From Lachnoclostridium sp. UBA1434 (lineage in GTDB: Bacteria; Bacillota; Clostridia; Lachnospirales; Lachnospiraceae), in contig DCTS01000077.1 of the NCBI GenBank assembly GCA_002329645.1, positions 12,892 through 24,841 on the forward strand: a stretch of DNA of 11,950 bases, written 5' to 3'. The stretch's first letter is position 1; every line of letters starts with the position of its first letter. The notes beneath the pieces were generated by a model that saw only the letters and a list, made by a program, of their open reading frames with translations, was not told where the DNA came from and ran no database searches. The translations under genes and the position numbers were made by a program. Shown one piece after another: positions 1-6,494 of this stretch.

Positions 1-1
1 C

Positions 2-748
2 GAGGCATTGAAAGCGCAGGCTGTTATTGCAAGGACATATACCCTGTATAATATATTCCTGCTTAGGGATGATAATCCGGGACAGAAGGAATTTACCGCT
101 TCAGAGCTTGGGCTTTCTTATATCAGCCCTGAGGAAATGCGCCGTTACTGGGATACCCACAATTATACCGTATATTACTCAAAGCTTGAAAATGCGGTAT
201 TGGGAACCGGGGACAAAATCCTTACCTATGATAACGAGCTTATTCTTCCGGTATTCTTCAATACCGGAACCGGCTATACAAGAAATGCCCGTGAAGCCTG
301 GGGTGTCGATATCCCTTACCTGGTCAGCGTTCAAAGCAGGCAGGATACGGCATCCGTACATTATCTCAAAATTATTGAATATGACTTGAATAAAGTAATT
401 GCTGCAATTAACGCCAGCTTCCCCGATTCTTCCTTAAGTCCGGAGAACTTTTTTGATGAAGTATTCATTACAGCAAGGGACAGCACCGGCTATGTTACCG
501 ATATGCGTCTTGGCGGTATTACAGTCTCGGGTGAGGTGTTTGCCAATGCCCTTGGGCTCTACTCCAACAACTTCAGCATGGAGGAATATGGCAGCAAGGT
601 TCGGTTTGTATGTACAGGAGTAGGCCACGGGGTGGGCTTAAGCCAGTACGGAGCCAATGCAATGGCCCTTGAAGGCTATAATTATGAGGATATATTAAAA
701 CATTATTATACCGATGTACGTATTGTGGAATGGGATGCTAAGGATTAA
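2..748 (+). CDS. SpoIID/LytB-domain protein, C-terminal part (5' end outside window)
   Basis: The reading frame is open from the first complete codon (base 2), so the gene begins upstream of the window; about 248 codons are visible. The visible part opens with EALKAQAVIARTY, the hallmark SpoIID motif, whose glutamate is the proposed catalytic residue of this lytic transglycosylase-type family. It continues with the expected conserved blocks: ILTYDNELILPVFFNTGTG, then NAREAWGVDIPYLVSV, and near the end GVGHGVGLSQYGANAMA, followed by the usual tail (DILKHYYTDV). SpoIID cleaves glycan strands denuded of stem peptides during forespore engulfment; LytB-like paralogues act on vegetative or spore peptidoglycan. 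Since the N-terminus is missing, I cannot tell true SpoIID from a paralogue, nor see a signal peptide. The gene converges on the transglutaminase-protein gene and the two stop codons overlap. Confidence 0.9.
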   Translation, partial: EALKAQAVIARTYTLYNIFLLRDDNPGQKEFTASELGLSYISPEEMRRYWDTHNYTVYYSKLENAVLGTGDKILTYDNELILPVFFNTGTGYTRNAREAWGVDIPYLVSVQSRQDTASVHYLKIIEYDLNKVIAAINASFPDSSLSPENFFDEVFITARDSTGYVTDMRLGGITVSGEVFANALGLYSNNFSMEEYGSKVRFVCTGVGHGVGLSQYGANAMALEGYNYEDILKHYYTDVRIVEWDAKD

Positions 749-3141
749 ACCCTGCCCTTTCTTGTCAGGAACATAAATTCCTCCAGGTGGCGCTTAAGCC
801 GGCCTGTCTCCTCATTTTGCTTTTCCTTAAGCCCGTTATAAAAGATCTCAACCTGTTTGAATTCCTTCCCGGAAACCTCAGTCTCCGCATAACGGTAGCG
901 CATGAATACCGTGGCCACATCCTTGAATGCCACTTCATCAAACTGGTAGTGGTTCTTCACGCGTTCATTAAGCATAAGGATTGTCTCATAGGGATAAAGC
1001 GTAAATCCCTCCCTCTTCAGCATGTAGAGTATTCTGATAAACAGCATATACATCTTTGTACTGAAATCCGCCTTGTCATATGCTTTTTTATACCTGTGCC
1101 TTAAAATCAGATAATACAATATAAATACCAGGATCATTACAAGTATGGCAAAGAATATTATTATACCCGAGATTGCGCCGCCCGATATTTCCTTTTTCTC
1201 TGTGGTTACAGGCTTCGGAGCAACTATTTCGGGCGCTTGCTGCTCCATCATATAATACTGGCTGTAATCCGGAACATTATAATACTGCTTTCTGTCCCTC
1301 CATGTCACATATCGCTCTTCATAATATGGCGGTGTTGCTTCAAACGGGATCCAGCCCACACCTTCAAAATAAGCCTCAGCCCAGGAATGGGCCTTATATT
1401 TCCTTATAAGATAATATATATCCTCCTTGGCGCTATAATCCAGAATAAAGCCTTCCACATATCTGGTGGGTATTCCGATGCATCTTCCGAGTACAGCCAT
1501 GGAGGTGGCAAATGATGTGCAAAAGCCCTGCTTCTTTTCGAACAGGAATTGATCAACAAAGTCTTCATCCTCGGGAGTCGCACCCGGAGTTAATGAATAG
1601 GTGTAATTATTAATCAGATATTCTTCAATTGCCTTCAATTTATCATATTTGGTTTCCTTATCCTTAGTTATATCAAGAGCCAGCTCATAAACCCTTTCCG
1701 GAAGGGTCTCGGGTAAAACCGTATATTTGTCATTAATAACCTCGGATCTGGATTTTAATATCTCATAAAGATTTGATTTGCCTATTATGGAGGGCGCGCT
1801 GTCATTGCCGAAGACCTGCTGCTCCAGGTACAGCATGGTTTCACTGTTCATATATTCGCCGTCCCCATATGAAAAGGCATCCGTATCCCTAAGCATCTGC
1901 TGGAATGCTTCACCTTTAAGGTTCATCTCGTAAAATATGCACTCATATGTAGTTCCTCTTCCCTTTCCTTCCGGGAATAATATATTGGAATACGAGAAAT
2001 CCGGTTTGGCTCCGCCCTTTAATATATCGATAGAACTGGTCTTTACGGGATAAAAGAAGGTTTTTGTTTTTATCCTGTCGTAAACCACCTTCATAAGCCT
2101 GCGATTCACGAAGCTGTTATCTTCCAGCACCTCCTGATCAACCCTTGACATGCCTGTGACAAGCTCCGCATAATCCAGATAATACTCCTCTTCATCCGGT
2201 ATCTGGTCCAGCTTGCTCTTTTCCCAACTGCTGCCGGTGTATATATCGCTTACGGAGCCCGTCAAATAAACAGAACCGTTGGCCTGATTACCGCTTACCT
2301 TGAGTGCAATCTCACTGTTCCTCCTAAGGACATCGGTGCTCAGATCGGAGCTGTCCTCCGAATAACCCGTGAAGGATATGCCGAATTCACCTGATCCCGA
2401 TCCACTGAAGAATTCCCATTCATCTATAATCCTCTCTATGGTATCCTTAATATTTCTATAAATGGCCTTAACACCCTTCCATTGTATGGGTTCGGGCTTG
2501 GAGGGCAGGCTTATGGAAACAACCGCAAGAAGCAGGCATATGGGTGCAAGGTAAAGTATCCCGGCTTTTTTATCCGGCCTGTTGACCCTTCGATTATACA
2601 GCTTGCCCCCCACCTCCACCAGGATGGTAAGTATGTAGAATATGCAGGTCATTACAACCAGCTTGCCGATATCTACCTTAATAATGCTTAAGGTAATCAT
2701 AAGACCGAATAAAAGGATGGCCAGAATTACCCTGGCAAGCTGCTTTCTCACCAGAATATAAAAAATTACGGCACCTGCAAGAGTCACCAGAAATAATATC
2801 ACATGGGCATTGGAGGCGACATAAAGCTCGTCCGTATAATCATATTCATATATCCAGTTGGACAGATCCCCTATCCAGGTAAATACATTTATACGGCTTA
2901 TCCAGAAGAAAAGGCCGAGTATTGGGAATATGCCGAGAATGACCAGATAGCTTATTATGTTGCTGCGGTACCTGTCAAACAGGTGAATCAACACCGACAG
3001 TATAAGCGCAAAAACAGCGCTGACAGCCGGATGCACCTTCAGCACATAATAACCGTTTATAGCCATTGACAATGCCCAGGCCAGCATCATACTCAGGAGC
3101 GTATGATAAACCTGATACATCTTTTCCCTGTTTCCTGTCAT
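745..3141 (-). CDS. Membrane protein with extracellular transglutaminase-like domain and C-terminal DUF4129-like region (YebA/TgpA type)
   Basis: The protein has 798 residues from the ATG at 3141. About seven hydrophobic segments lie in the first 212 residues (roughly 12-34, 38-55, 61-81, 111-131, 135-154, 160-177, 193-212). A long hydrophilic region follows, then one membrane segment at about 654-680 and a cytoplasmic tail. That topology places the middle region outside the cell. It holds the transglutaminase-like core: QGFCTSFATSMAVLGRCIGIPTR with Cys541, KAHSWAEAYF with His585, and GWIPFEATPP, where Glu601 occupies the usual acidic position. The tail resembles DUF4129. The architecture matches B. 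subtilis YebA and Pseudomonas TgpA. The substrate is unknown; a peptidase or amidase role on envelope polymers is as likely as cross-linking. It is last in the MoxR-DUF58 operon, 47 bp after the DUF58 gene. A longer TTG start at 3153 is rejected because it overlaps the ribosome binding site. Confidence 0.9.
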   Translation of the reverse strand: MTGNREKMYQVYHTLLSMMLAWALSMAINGYYVLKVHPAVSAVFALILSVLIHLFDRYRSNIISYLVILGIFPILGLFFWISRINVFTWIGDLSNWIYEYDYTDELYVASNAHVILFLVTLAGAVIFYILVRKQLARVILAILLFGLMITLSIIKVDIGKLVVMTCIFYILTILVEVGGKLYNRRVNRPDKKAGILYLAPICLLLAVVSISLPSKPEPIQWKGVKAIYRNIKDTIERIIDEWEFFSGSGSGEFGISFTGYSEDSSDLSTDVLRRNSEIALKVSGNQANGSVYLTGSVSDIYTGSSWEKSKLDQIPDEEEYYLDYAELVTGMSRVDQEVLEDNSFVNRRLMKVVYDRIKTKTFFYPVKTSSIDILKGGAKPDFSYSNILFPEGKGRGTTYECIFYEMNLKGEAFQQMLRDTDAFSYGDGEYMNSETMLYLEQQVFGNDSAPSIIGKSNLYEILKSRSEVINDKYTVLPETLPERVYELALDITKDKETKYDKLKAIEEYLINNYTYSLTPGATPEDEDFVDQFLFEKKQGFCTSFATSMAVLGRCIGIPTRYVEGFILDYSAKEDIYYLIRKYKAHSWAEAYFEGVGWIPFEATPPYYEERYVTWRDRKQYYNVPDYSQYYMMEQQAPEIVAPKPVTTEKKEISGGAISGIIIFFAILVMILVFILYYLILRHRYKKAYDKADFSTKMYMLFIRILYMLKREGFTLYPYETILMLNERVKNHYQFDEVAFKDVATVFMRYRYAETEVSGKEFKQVEIFYNGLKEKQNEETGRLKRHLEEFMFLTRKGRV

Positions 3142-3146
3142 AACTG

Positions 3147-3151
3147 CCTCC
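3147..3151 (-). promoter_or_regulatory. Ribosome binding site that fixes the transglutaminase-protein start
   Basis: The minus strand reads GGAGG followed by CAGTT and ATG, a perfect Shine-Dalgarno core five bases before the ATG at 3141. An in-frame TTG four codons earlier contributes its last base to this GGAGG and has no ribosome binding site of its own, so the ATG is chosen. Confidence 0.8.
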
Positions 3152-3188
3152 AAGACAAGTAATATTGCCGGTGAATACGTTACAGATT

Positions 3189-4382
3189 CTATATGGCTTT
3201 TGCCATCAGGACATCACTGATTTCATCCTCGGACATAATCTGATATACATCCGCTCCGGCGAGCTTAAGGCTGTTTATAAGCTCCTTCGTACTTTCCGTA
3301 ATGTCGTCGCTTATGAACAATATACACAGGCGGTTGTTGCCTGTAAGCACCTTAAGTGATGTCATATATAATTCTTTTGTCAGCACATGTGTAGCCGTCA
3401 CATAGAAGATGCCTTCGTCACCCCTTATGAGCCTTTCCTCCATAAGAGTATTGACCGGAGTAACCGCATCAAAGTGGATTGACACACAGGCCTTATAAAA
3501 TGCGTTGAATTCATCCTTTGAAGCAATGGAAACCATCTTCTTCCCGCCCATATCATAAATTATCTGGGAAGGGGTTCCCCTGTTGGCATAATAATTACCT
3601 ATTGCAAGAATGCTTTCTATTATTTTGTCCTCTACAATCGTTATATGAAGCTCGTCTTCATCAATCCTTTTAAGATCCATGAACAGGGCAATCTCCGCCT
3701 TGGGTTTGTGATGGTACTTCCTGCTTAACAGCTCCATAAGCTTTGCCGAAGCCTTCCAGTGGATTCGCTTCTTGTTATCCCCGGGATAATACTTCCTAAG
3801 CTCCGTATCCAGCTCCTCTTCATTTAAGTTGCTGTTATGTATCGGATTCTTAACATCAATCTGGGGCGGAGCTATTCCAAGCTGCTCAATTGGAACTATC
3901 CTGGGCAGCACAATCACCTTAAGCTTGGTGCTTATCGGATAGGTTATGGAAAACAGATAAAAGAAGTCTGTAACCTCGATTGATTCTACCCCGACATGAT
4001 ATTCGCCCCTGTAATTGCATTTGATTCTGGTCTCCATATACTCCTTTTCACCGGGCAAAAGGCTATATTCCGTGGTTGACGTGGTATCCTCTATGGTTGA
4101 CCTGTCATAAAGAAAGTTAACCTTAACATTACTAAAGGTAATTACATCCTCATTGGCTATGATAAAGGAATATACAGTCCAATCATTCTTGACAACAACC
4201 AGGCTTTCCATGGACTGGTATATCTTAAAGCGTACATATACATACAGGGTATACAAAAGCGAAATGATGGGAATGAAGATTGTCATATAAAAAATGGCAT
4301 AGGAAATGTTGCCTCCGTAATATGAGGCAAAAACCCCGCTGCCTATTATGGCTAACACACATATGATCCGGTTTATCTTCAT
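3189..4382 (-). CDS. DUF58 domain protein (YeaD-like)
   Basis: The protein has 397 residues from the ATG at 4382. Two hydrophobic segments (about residues 3-20 and 27-50) anchor it, and the rest is likely cytoplasmic. The diagnostic DUF58 motif is LRKYYPGDNKKRIHWKASAK (about residues 195-214), followed by a region with the vWA-like alternation of strands (EIALFMDLKRID). DUF58 proteins are standard partners of MoxR ATPases, which are thought to remodel or activate vWA/DUF58 clients; their exact activity is unknown. The order MoxR, DUF58, transglutaminase protein matches yeaC-yeaD-yebA of B. subtilis. The MoxR stop lies 18 bp upstream, implying co-transcription. A GTG nine bases upstream (4391) is also in frame, but the purine-rich AAAGGGTGG sits properly spaced before the ATG and leaves no room before the GTG. 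The start is less certain than for its neighbours. Confidence 0.9.
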   Translation of the reverse strand: MKINRIICVLAIIGSGVFASYYGGNISYAIFYMTIFIPIISLLYTLYVYVRFKIYQSMESLVVVKNDWTVYSFIIANEDVITFSNVKVNFLYDRSTIEDTTSTTEYSLLPGEKEYMETRIKCNYRGEYHVGVESIEVTDFFYLFSITYPISTKLKVIVLPRIVPIEQLGIAPPQIDVKNPIHNSNLNEEELDTELRKYYPGDNKKRIHWKASAKLMELLSRKYHHKPKAEIALFMDLKRIDEDELHITIVEDKIIESILAIGNYYANRGTPSQIIYDMGGKKMVSIASKDEFNAFYKACVSIHFDAVTPVNTLMEERLIRGDEGIFYVTATHVLTKELYMTSLKVLTGNNRLCILFISDDITESTKELINSLKLAGADVYQIMSEDEISDVLMAKAI

Positions 4383-4400
4383 TACGACCACCCTTTTGAA

Positions 4401-5339
4401 TTATTTCAGTACAGGCACGGGAAGCTTGGATGTAATATTCTTCAGAACCTTGTCAACCTTGGTTTGTGCAAGTCTTGCTTCAGGTGAAAGGATTATCCTG
4501 TGGGCTATTACCGGAACGATAAGCTTTAATATATCGTCAGGTATGCAATAATCCCTTCCCTGGATATAGGCATGGGCCTGGGAAGCACGCAGCAGTGCAA
4601 GAGTAGCCCTCGGACTTGCTCCTAAAGTAATATTGGCATCCTTTCTTGTCTCGTGTATGAGTCTTGTAACGTATGTAACCAGATCCTGGCTTATCTTAAC
4701 CTGTTCAACCTCTTTTTGCATTTCAATAACAGCATCGCTGTCGGCTGCAGGCTCCAGCTTCTTTGAAAGCTTGTTTTCCAGAAAACGATCGGCCATAACC
4801 TTCTCGTCGGATATGGCAGGGTAGCCTATTGAAATCTTTATCATAAACCGGTCAAGCTGCGCCTCCGGCAAATTGTAGGTGCCAAGGTAATCAATAGGGT
4901 TTTGGGTGGCTATTACCATAAAGGGCTTTTTAAGTGGATAGGTTACTCCGTCCACCGTAACCTGTCTCTCCTCCATTGCCTCCAAAAGGCTTGCCTGGGT
5001 TTTGGGCGAGGTACGGTTTATTTCATCTGCAAGTATTATATTGTTCATAATTGCACCCGGCTGATACTCGAATCTGGATGTCTGCATATTATAGATAGTT
5101 AAGCCCGTTATGTCGCTGGGCAATGTGTCGGGCGTAAACTGGATGCGTGTAAAGCCGCAGTTTATACTCTGCGCTATGGTCTTGGCCAGGGTGGTCTTAC
5201 CGACGCCGGGCACATCCTCCAAAAGCAGATGTCCCCCGCCAAGGAGGGCAATCAGGGCATATTCTATGACATCCCTCTTCCCCACTATTATCTGCTCAAT
5301 ATTACGTATAATATCGGCGATCATTTTTTGGTTGTTCAT
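4401..5339 (-). CDS. MoxR-family AAA+ ATPase (YeaC-like)
   Basis: The protein has 312 residues, typical for MoxR proteins. Walker A is EDVPGVGKTT (residues 41-50, Lys48), Walker B is IILADEINR (101-109, Asp105 and Glu106), sensor 1 lies in VIATQNP (Asn147), and LPEAQLDRF (Arg164) carries the conserved arginine. The C-terminal third is the alpha-helical lid with the typical GASPRATLALLRAS segment. MoxR ATPases act as chaperone-like remodellers of vWA or DUF58 partners. It is the first gene of the operon with the DUF58 and transglutaminase-protein genes. The frame stays open 26 codons upstream to an ATG at 5417, but that stretch (many Tyr, Arg, Phe, Lys) is unlike MoxR N-termini, overlaps a promoter candidate and lacks a ribosome binding site. 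The ATG at 5339 has a strong one. Confidence 0.95.
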   Translation of the reverse strand: MNNQKMIADIIRNIEQIIVGKRDVIEYALIALLGGGHLLLEDVPGVGKTTLAKTIAQSINCGFTRIQFTPDTLPSDITGLTIYNMQTSRFEYQPGAIMNNIILADEINRTSPKTQASLLEAMEERQVTVDGVTYPLKKPFMVIATQNPIDYLGTYNLPEAQLDRFMIKISIGYPAISDEKVMADRFLENKLSKKLEPAADSDAVIEMQKEVEQVKISQDLVTYVTRLIHETRKDANITLGASPRATLALLRASQAHAYIQGRDYCIPDDILKLIVPVIAHRIILSPEARLAQTKVDKVLKNITSKLPVPVLK

Positions 5340-5344
5340 ACGCG

Positions 5345-5351
5345 TCACCTT
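5345..5351 (-). promoter_or_regulatory. Ribosome binding site that fixes the MoxR start
   Basis: The minus strand carries AAGGTGA, then five bases, then ATG at 5339. This selects a start 26 codons inside the longest open frame and makes the protein begin MNNQKMIADI, as expected for the family. Confidence 0.8.
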
Positions 5352-5387
5352 CGCTTTCTCAAATCTGGGATAGTGCCTTTCATAAAT

Positions 5388-5417
5388 ATAATACTTTAAC
5401 AAAAACCTGCATATCAA
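5388..5417 (-). promoter_or_regulatory. Candidate sigma-A promoter P2 for the moxR-DUF58-transglutaminase operon
   Basis: A -35 box TTGATA (5417-5412) and a -10 box TATTAT (5393-5388) are separated by 18 bases; each matches consensus at five of six positions. It would start transcription about 40 bases before the MoxR ATG. Its -35 lies between the arms of the inverted repeat at 5406-5432. Confidence 0.4.
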
Positions 5418-5432
5418 TGTAAAAATTGCAGG
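5406..5432. promoter_or_regulatory. Inverted repeat CCTGCA-N15-TGCAGG at the moxR promoter region
   Basis: Perfect 6-bp arms (5406-5411 and 5427-5432) flank 15 bases that contain the P2 -35 box, and the repeat covers the expected P1 start point. A third copy of TGCAGG lies at 5500-5505. This position suits a repressor site or a leader hairpin. Six-base arms are short, so chance is not excluded. Confidence 0.3.
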
Positions 5433-5436
5433 ATTT

Positions 5437-5465
5437 ATTGTAATATTTAAAGTAATTTGTGTAAA
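5437..5465 (-). promoter_or_regulatory. Candidate sigma-A promoter P1 for the moxR-DUF58-transglutaminase operon
   Basis: A -35 box TTTACA (5465-5460) and a -10 box TACAAT (5442-5437) are separated by an ideal 17 bases; each matches consensus at five of six positions. The surrounding DNA is AT-rich. It would start near 5430, at the edge of the inverted repeat at 5406-5432, giving a leader of about 90 bases. Confidence 0.45.
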
Positions 5466-5534
5466 TTGCTTACTTTTGTCCTTGCTTAAGTATGATGTTT
5501 GCAGGTATAAAGCTTTGAAATGCTGTTTTCGGGT

Positions 5535-6233
5535 TTACAGCCCCCTTAACATTCCCCTTATCAGCTTCACGGCATTCTTTATCGCTATGCCCTCAAATTC
5601 ATTATATGCCATCTCTGCGCTATTGTCTGCTTTATCGGAAATTGCCCTTATAATAAGGAAGGGTATCCTGTTCAGATATGCGGCATGTGCAATTGCTGCC
5701 CCCTCCATCTCGGTGCAAAGGCCGCCGAAGGTATCGGCAAGCCATTCCTTCCGGACCGTATCGGAAATGAACTGGTCTCCGCTTATTATCCTGCCCGTAT
5801 GGACATTTATCTCACTGATATCCCTTTTGCATATCCGCAATGCCGTATCCAAAAGATATGCATCCGCAATAAAAACCGAGATATCCATCCTTGGAATTAC
5901 ACCAATCTCATAGCCAAAGCCCCTGGCATCCATATCATGCTGCAGGGTATCGGTTGAAAGGACAATATCGGCGATGTCAATTTCATTTCGCAGGGAGCCG
6001 GCAACACCGGTATTAATGACCGCATCCACCTTAAAAATATCCACAAGGACCTGGGTGCAAACGGCCGCATTCACCTTGCCTATTCCGCTTCTTACAACTA
6101 CTGTCTGCCTTCCCTCCAGGGTTCCCTCATAAAAATCCATGGATGCAATTCTATTAACCCTGGCATCCGGCATAAGCTCCTTTAATATCTTAACTTCTTC
6201 ATCCATGGCACCGATAATTCCGATCCTGTTCAT
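5535..6233 (-). CDS. mtnN: 5'-methylthioadenosine/S-adenosylhomocysteine nucleosidase
   Basis: The protein has 232 residues, the same length as E. coli MTA/SAH nucleosidase. It hydrolyses the N-glycosidic bond of methylthioadenosine and S-adenosylhomocysteine, releasing adenine and feeding the methionine salvage and activated methyl cycles in the cytosol. The start MNRIGIIGAMDEEV carries catalytic Glu12; VINTGVAGSL (72-81) is the conserved glycine block; TEMEGAAIAH (174-183) contains Met176 and Glu177, which bind the ribose; RAISDKAD (196-203) contains the catalytic acid Asp200. All key residues are present. An in-frame ATG at 6275 would add 14 residues (MPYAEEDIRKGSLH), but it lies in a hairpin region and has only a weak ribosome binding site. 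The gene is 261 bp downstream of the ABC ATPase gene on the same strand, separated by a repeat array. Confidence 0.95.
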   Translation of the reverse strand: MNRIGIIGAMDEEVKILKELMPDARVNRIASMDFYEGTLEGRQTVVVRSGIGKVNAAVCTQVLVDIFKVDAVINTGVAGSLRNEIDIADIVLSTDTLQHDMDARGFGYEIGVIPRMDISVFIADAYLLDTALRICKRDISEINVHTGRIISGDQFISDTVRKEWLADTFGGLCTEMEGAAIAHAAYLNRIPFLIIRAISDKADNSAEMAYNEFEGIAIKNAVKLIRGMLRGL

Positions 6234-6240
6234 ATGCAAG

Positions 6241-6252
6241 CTTCCTTTCCTT
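6241..6252 (-). promoter_or_regulatory. Ribosome binding site that fixes the mtnN start
   Basis: The minus strand reads AAGGAAAGGAAG, with AGGAAG seven bases before the ATG at 6233. Its upstream end is part of the second leader hairpin, so access to it could be structure-dependent. Confidence 0.65.
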
Positions 6253-6296
6253 ATGTCTTCTTCTGCATAAGGCATGAACCTGTTTTTTGTTCATGC
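6249..6296 (-). promoter_or_regulatory. Two adjacent hairpins in the mtnN leader
   Basis: In minus-strand RNA the first hairpin is GCAUGAAC (6296-6289), a 9-base A-rich loop, then GUUCAUGC (6279-6272): a perfect 8-bp stem. The second is CCUUAUG (6272-6266), a 10-base purine loop, then CAUAAGG (6255-6249): a perfect 7-bp stem that runs into the ribosome binding site. The stems share one base, so they abut or compete. The first arm of hairpin one is the last copy of the tandem array and its partner is an inverted copy. I recognise no known riboswitch. On the plus strand the first hairpin is followed by TTTTT and could mimic a terminator, but no plus-strand gene is nearby. Confidence 0.4.
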
Positions 6297-6459
6297 TTTT
6301 TGTTCATGCTTATTTTCATGCTTTTGTTTATGCTTTTGTTCGTGCCTTTTTGCTCATGCTTTTATTCATGCTTTTGTTCATGCCTTTTGTTCGTGCCTTT
6401 TTGTTCATACCTTTTGTTCATGCCTTTTTGTTCATACCTTTTGTTCATGCCTTTATTTA
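6290..6459. repeat. Degenerate tandem repeat, about 13 copies of a 12-14 bp unit
   Basis: The plus-strand consensus is TTCATGCCTTTTTG with variation in T-run length, giving units of 12, 13 or 14 bp. Units begin near 6290, 6303, 6315, 6327, 6339, 6353, 6365, 6377, 6390, 6404, 6417, 6431 and 6444. Copies near 6390-6443 alternate 14 and 13 bp, forming a 27-bp higher-order period; copies near the mtnN end are shorter and lack the second C. The array fills most of the 261-bp gap between the ABC ATPase stop and the mtnN start. All three plus-strand frames stay open only because of composition. On the minus strand each unit reads like AAAAGGCATGAAC, a ribosome-binding-site-like purine run one base before ATG. 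Confidence 0.85.
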
Positions 6460-6494
6460 TTCATCCGGCAGCATGCTGCATTGGCTGTATATTC

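Noticed and set aside
3142..3153. TTG start for the transglutaminase protein
   Set aside because: The TTG overlaps the GGAGG that serves the ATG at 3141 and has no ribosome binding site itself.
5340..5417. 26-residue N-terminal extension of MoxR
   Set aside because: It overlaps the P2 promoter candidate, lacks a ribosome binding site and does not look like the family's N-terminus.
5522..5541. Hairpin GCTGT-N10-ACAGC at the mtnN stop as a terminator
   Set aside because: Only five base pairs, overlaps the stop codon and has no U-run; too weak to list.
6362..6448. Minus-strand 28-codon frame encoding a repeated MNKRYEQKG peptide
   Set aside because: The purine run lies only one base from the ATG, too close for initiation, and the frame exists because the repeat period is 27 nt. 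Kept as an observation on the array only.
6290..6459. CRISPR array
   Set aside because: Units are 12-14 bp and directly abutting, without unique spacers; no cas genes.
6468..6479. Perfect palindrome GCAGCATGCTGC just after the ABC ATPase stop
   Set aside because: With a four-base loop only four pairs remain and no U-run follows; not a credible terminator. It could be a protein-binding site, but nothing supports that.
6234..6494. SAM or SAH riboswitch upstream of mtnN
   Set aside because: The region is mostly a simple repeat, and I could not match it to the conserved cores of the SAM or SAH riboswitches I know.
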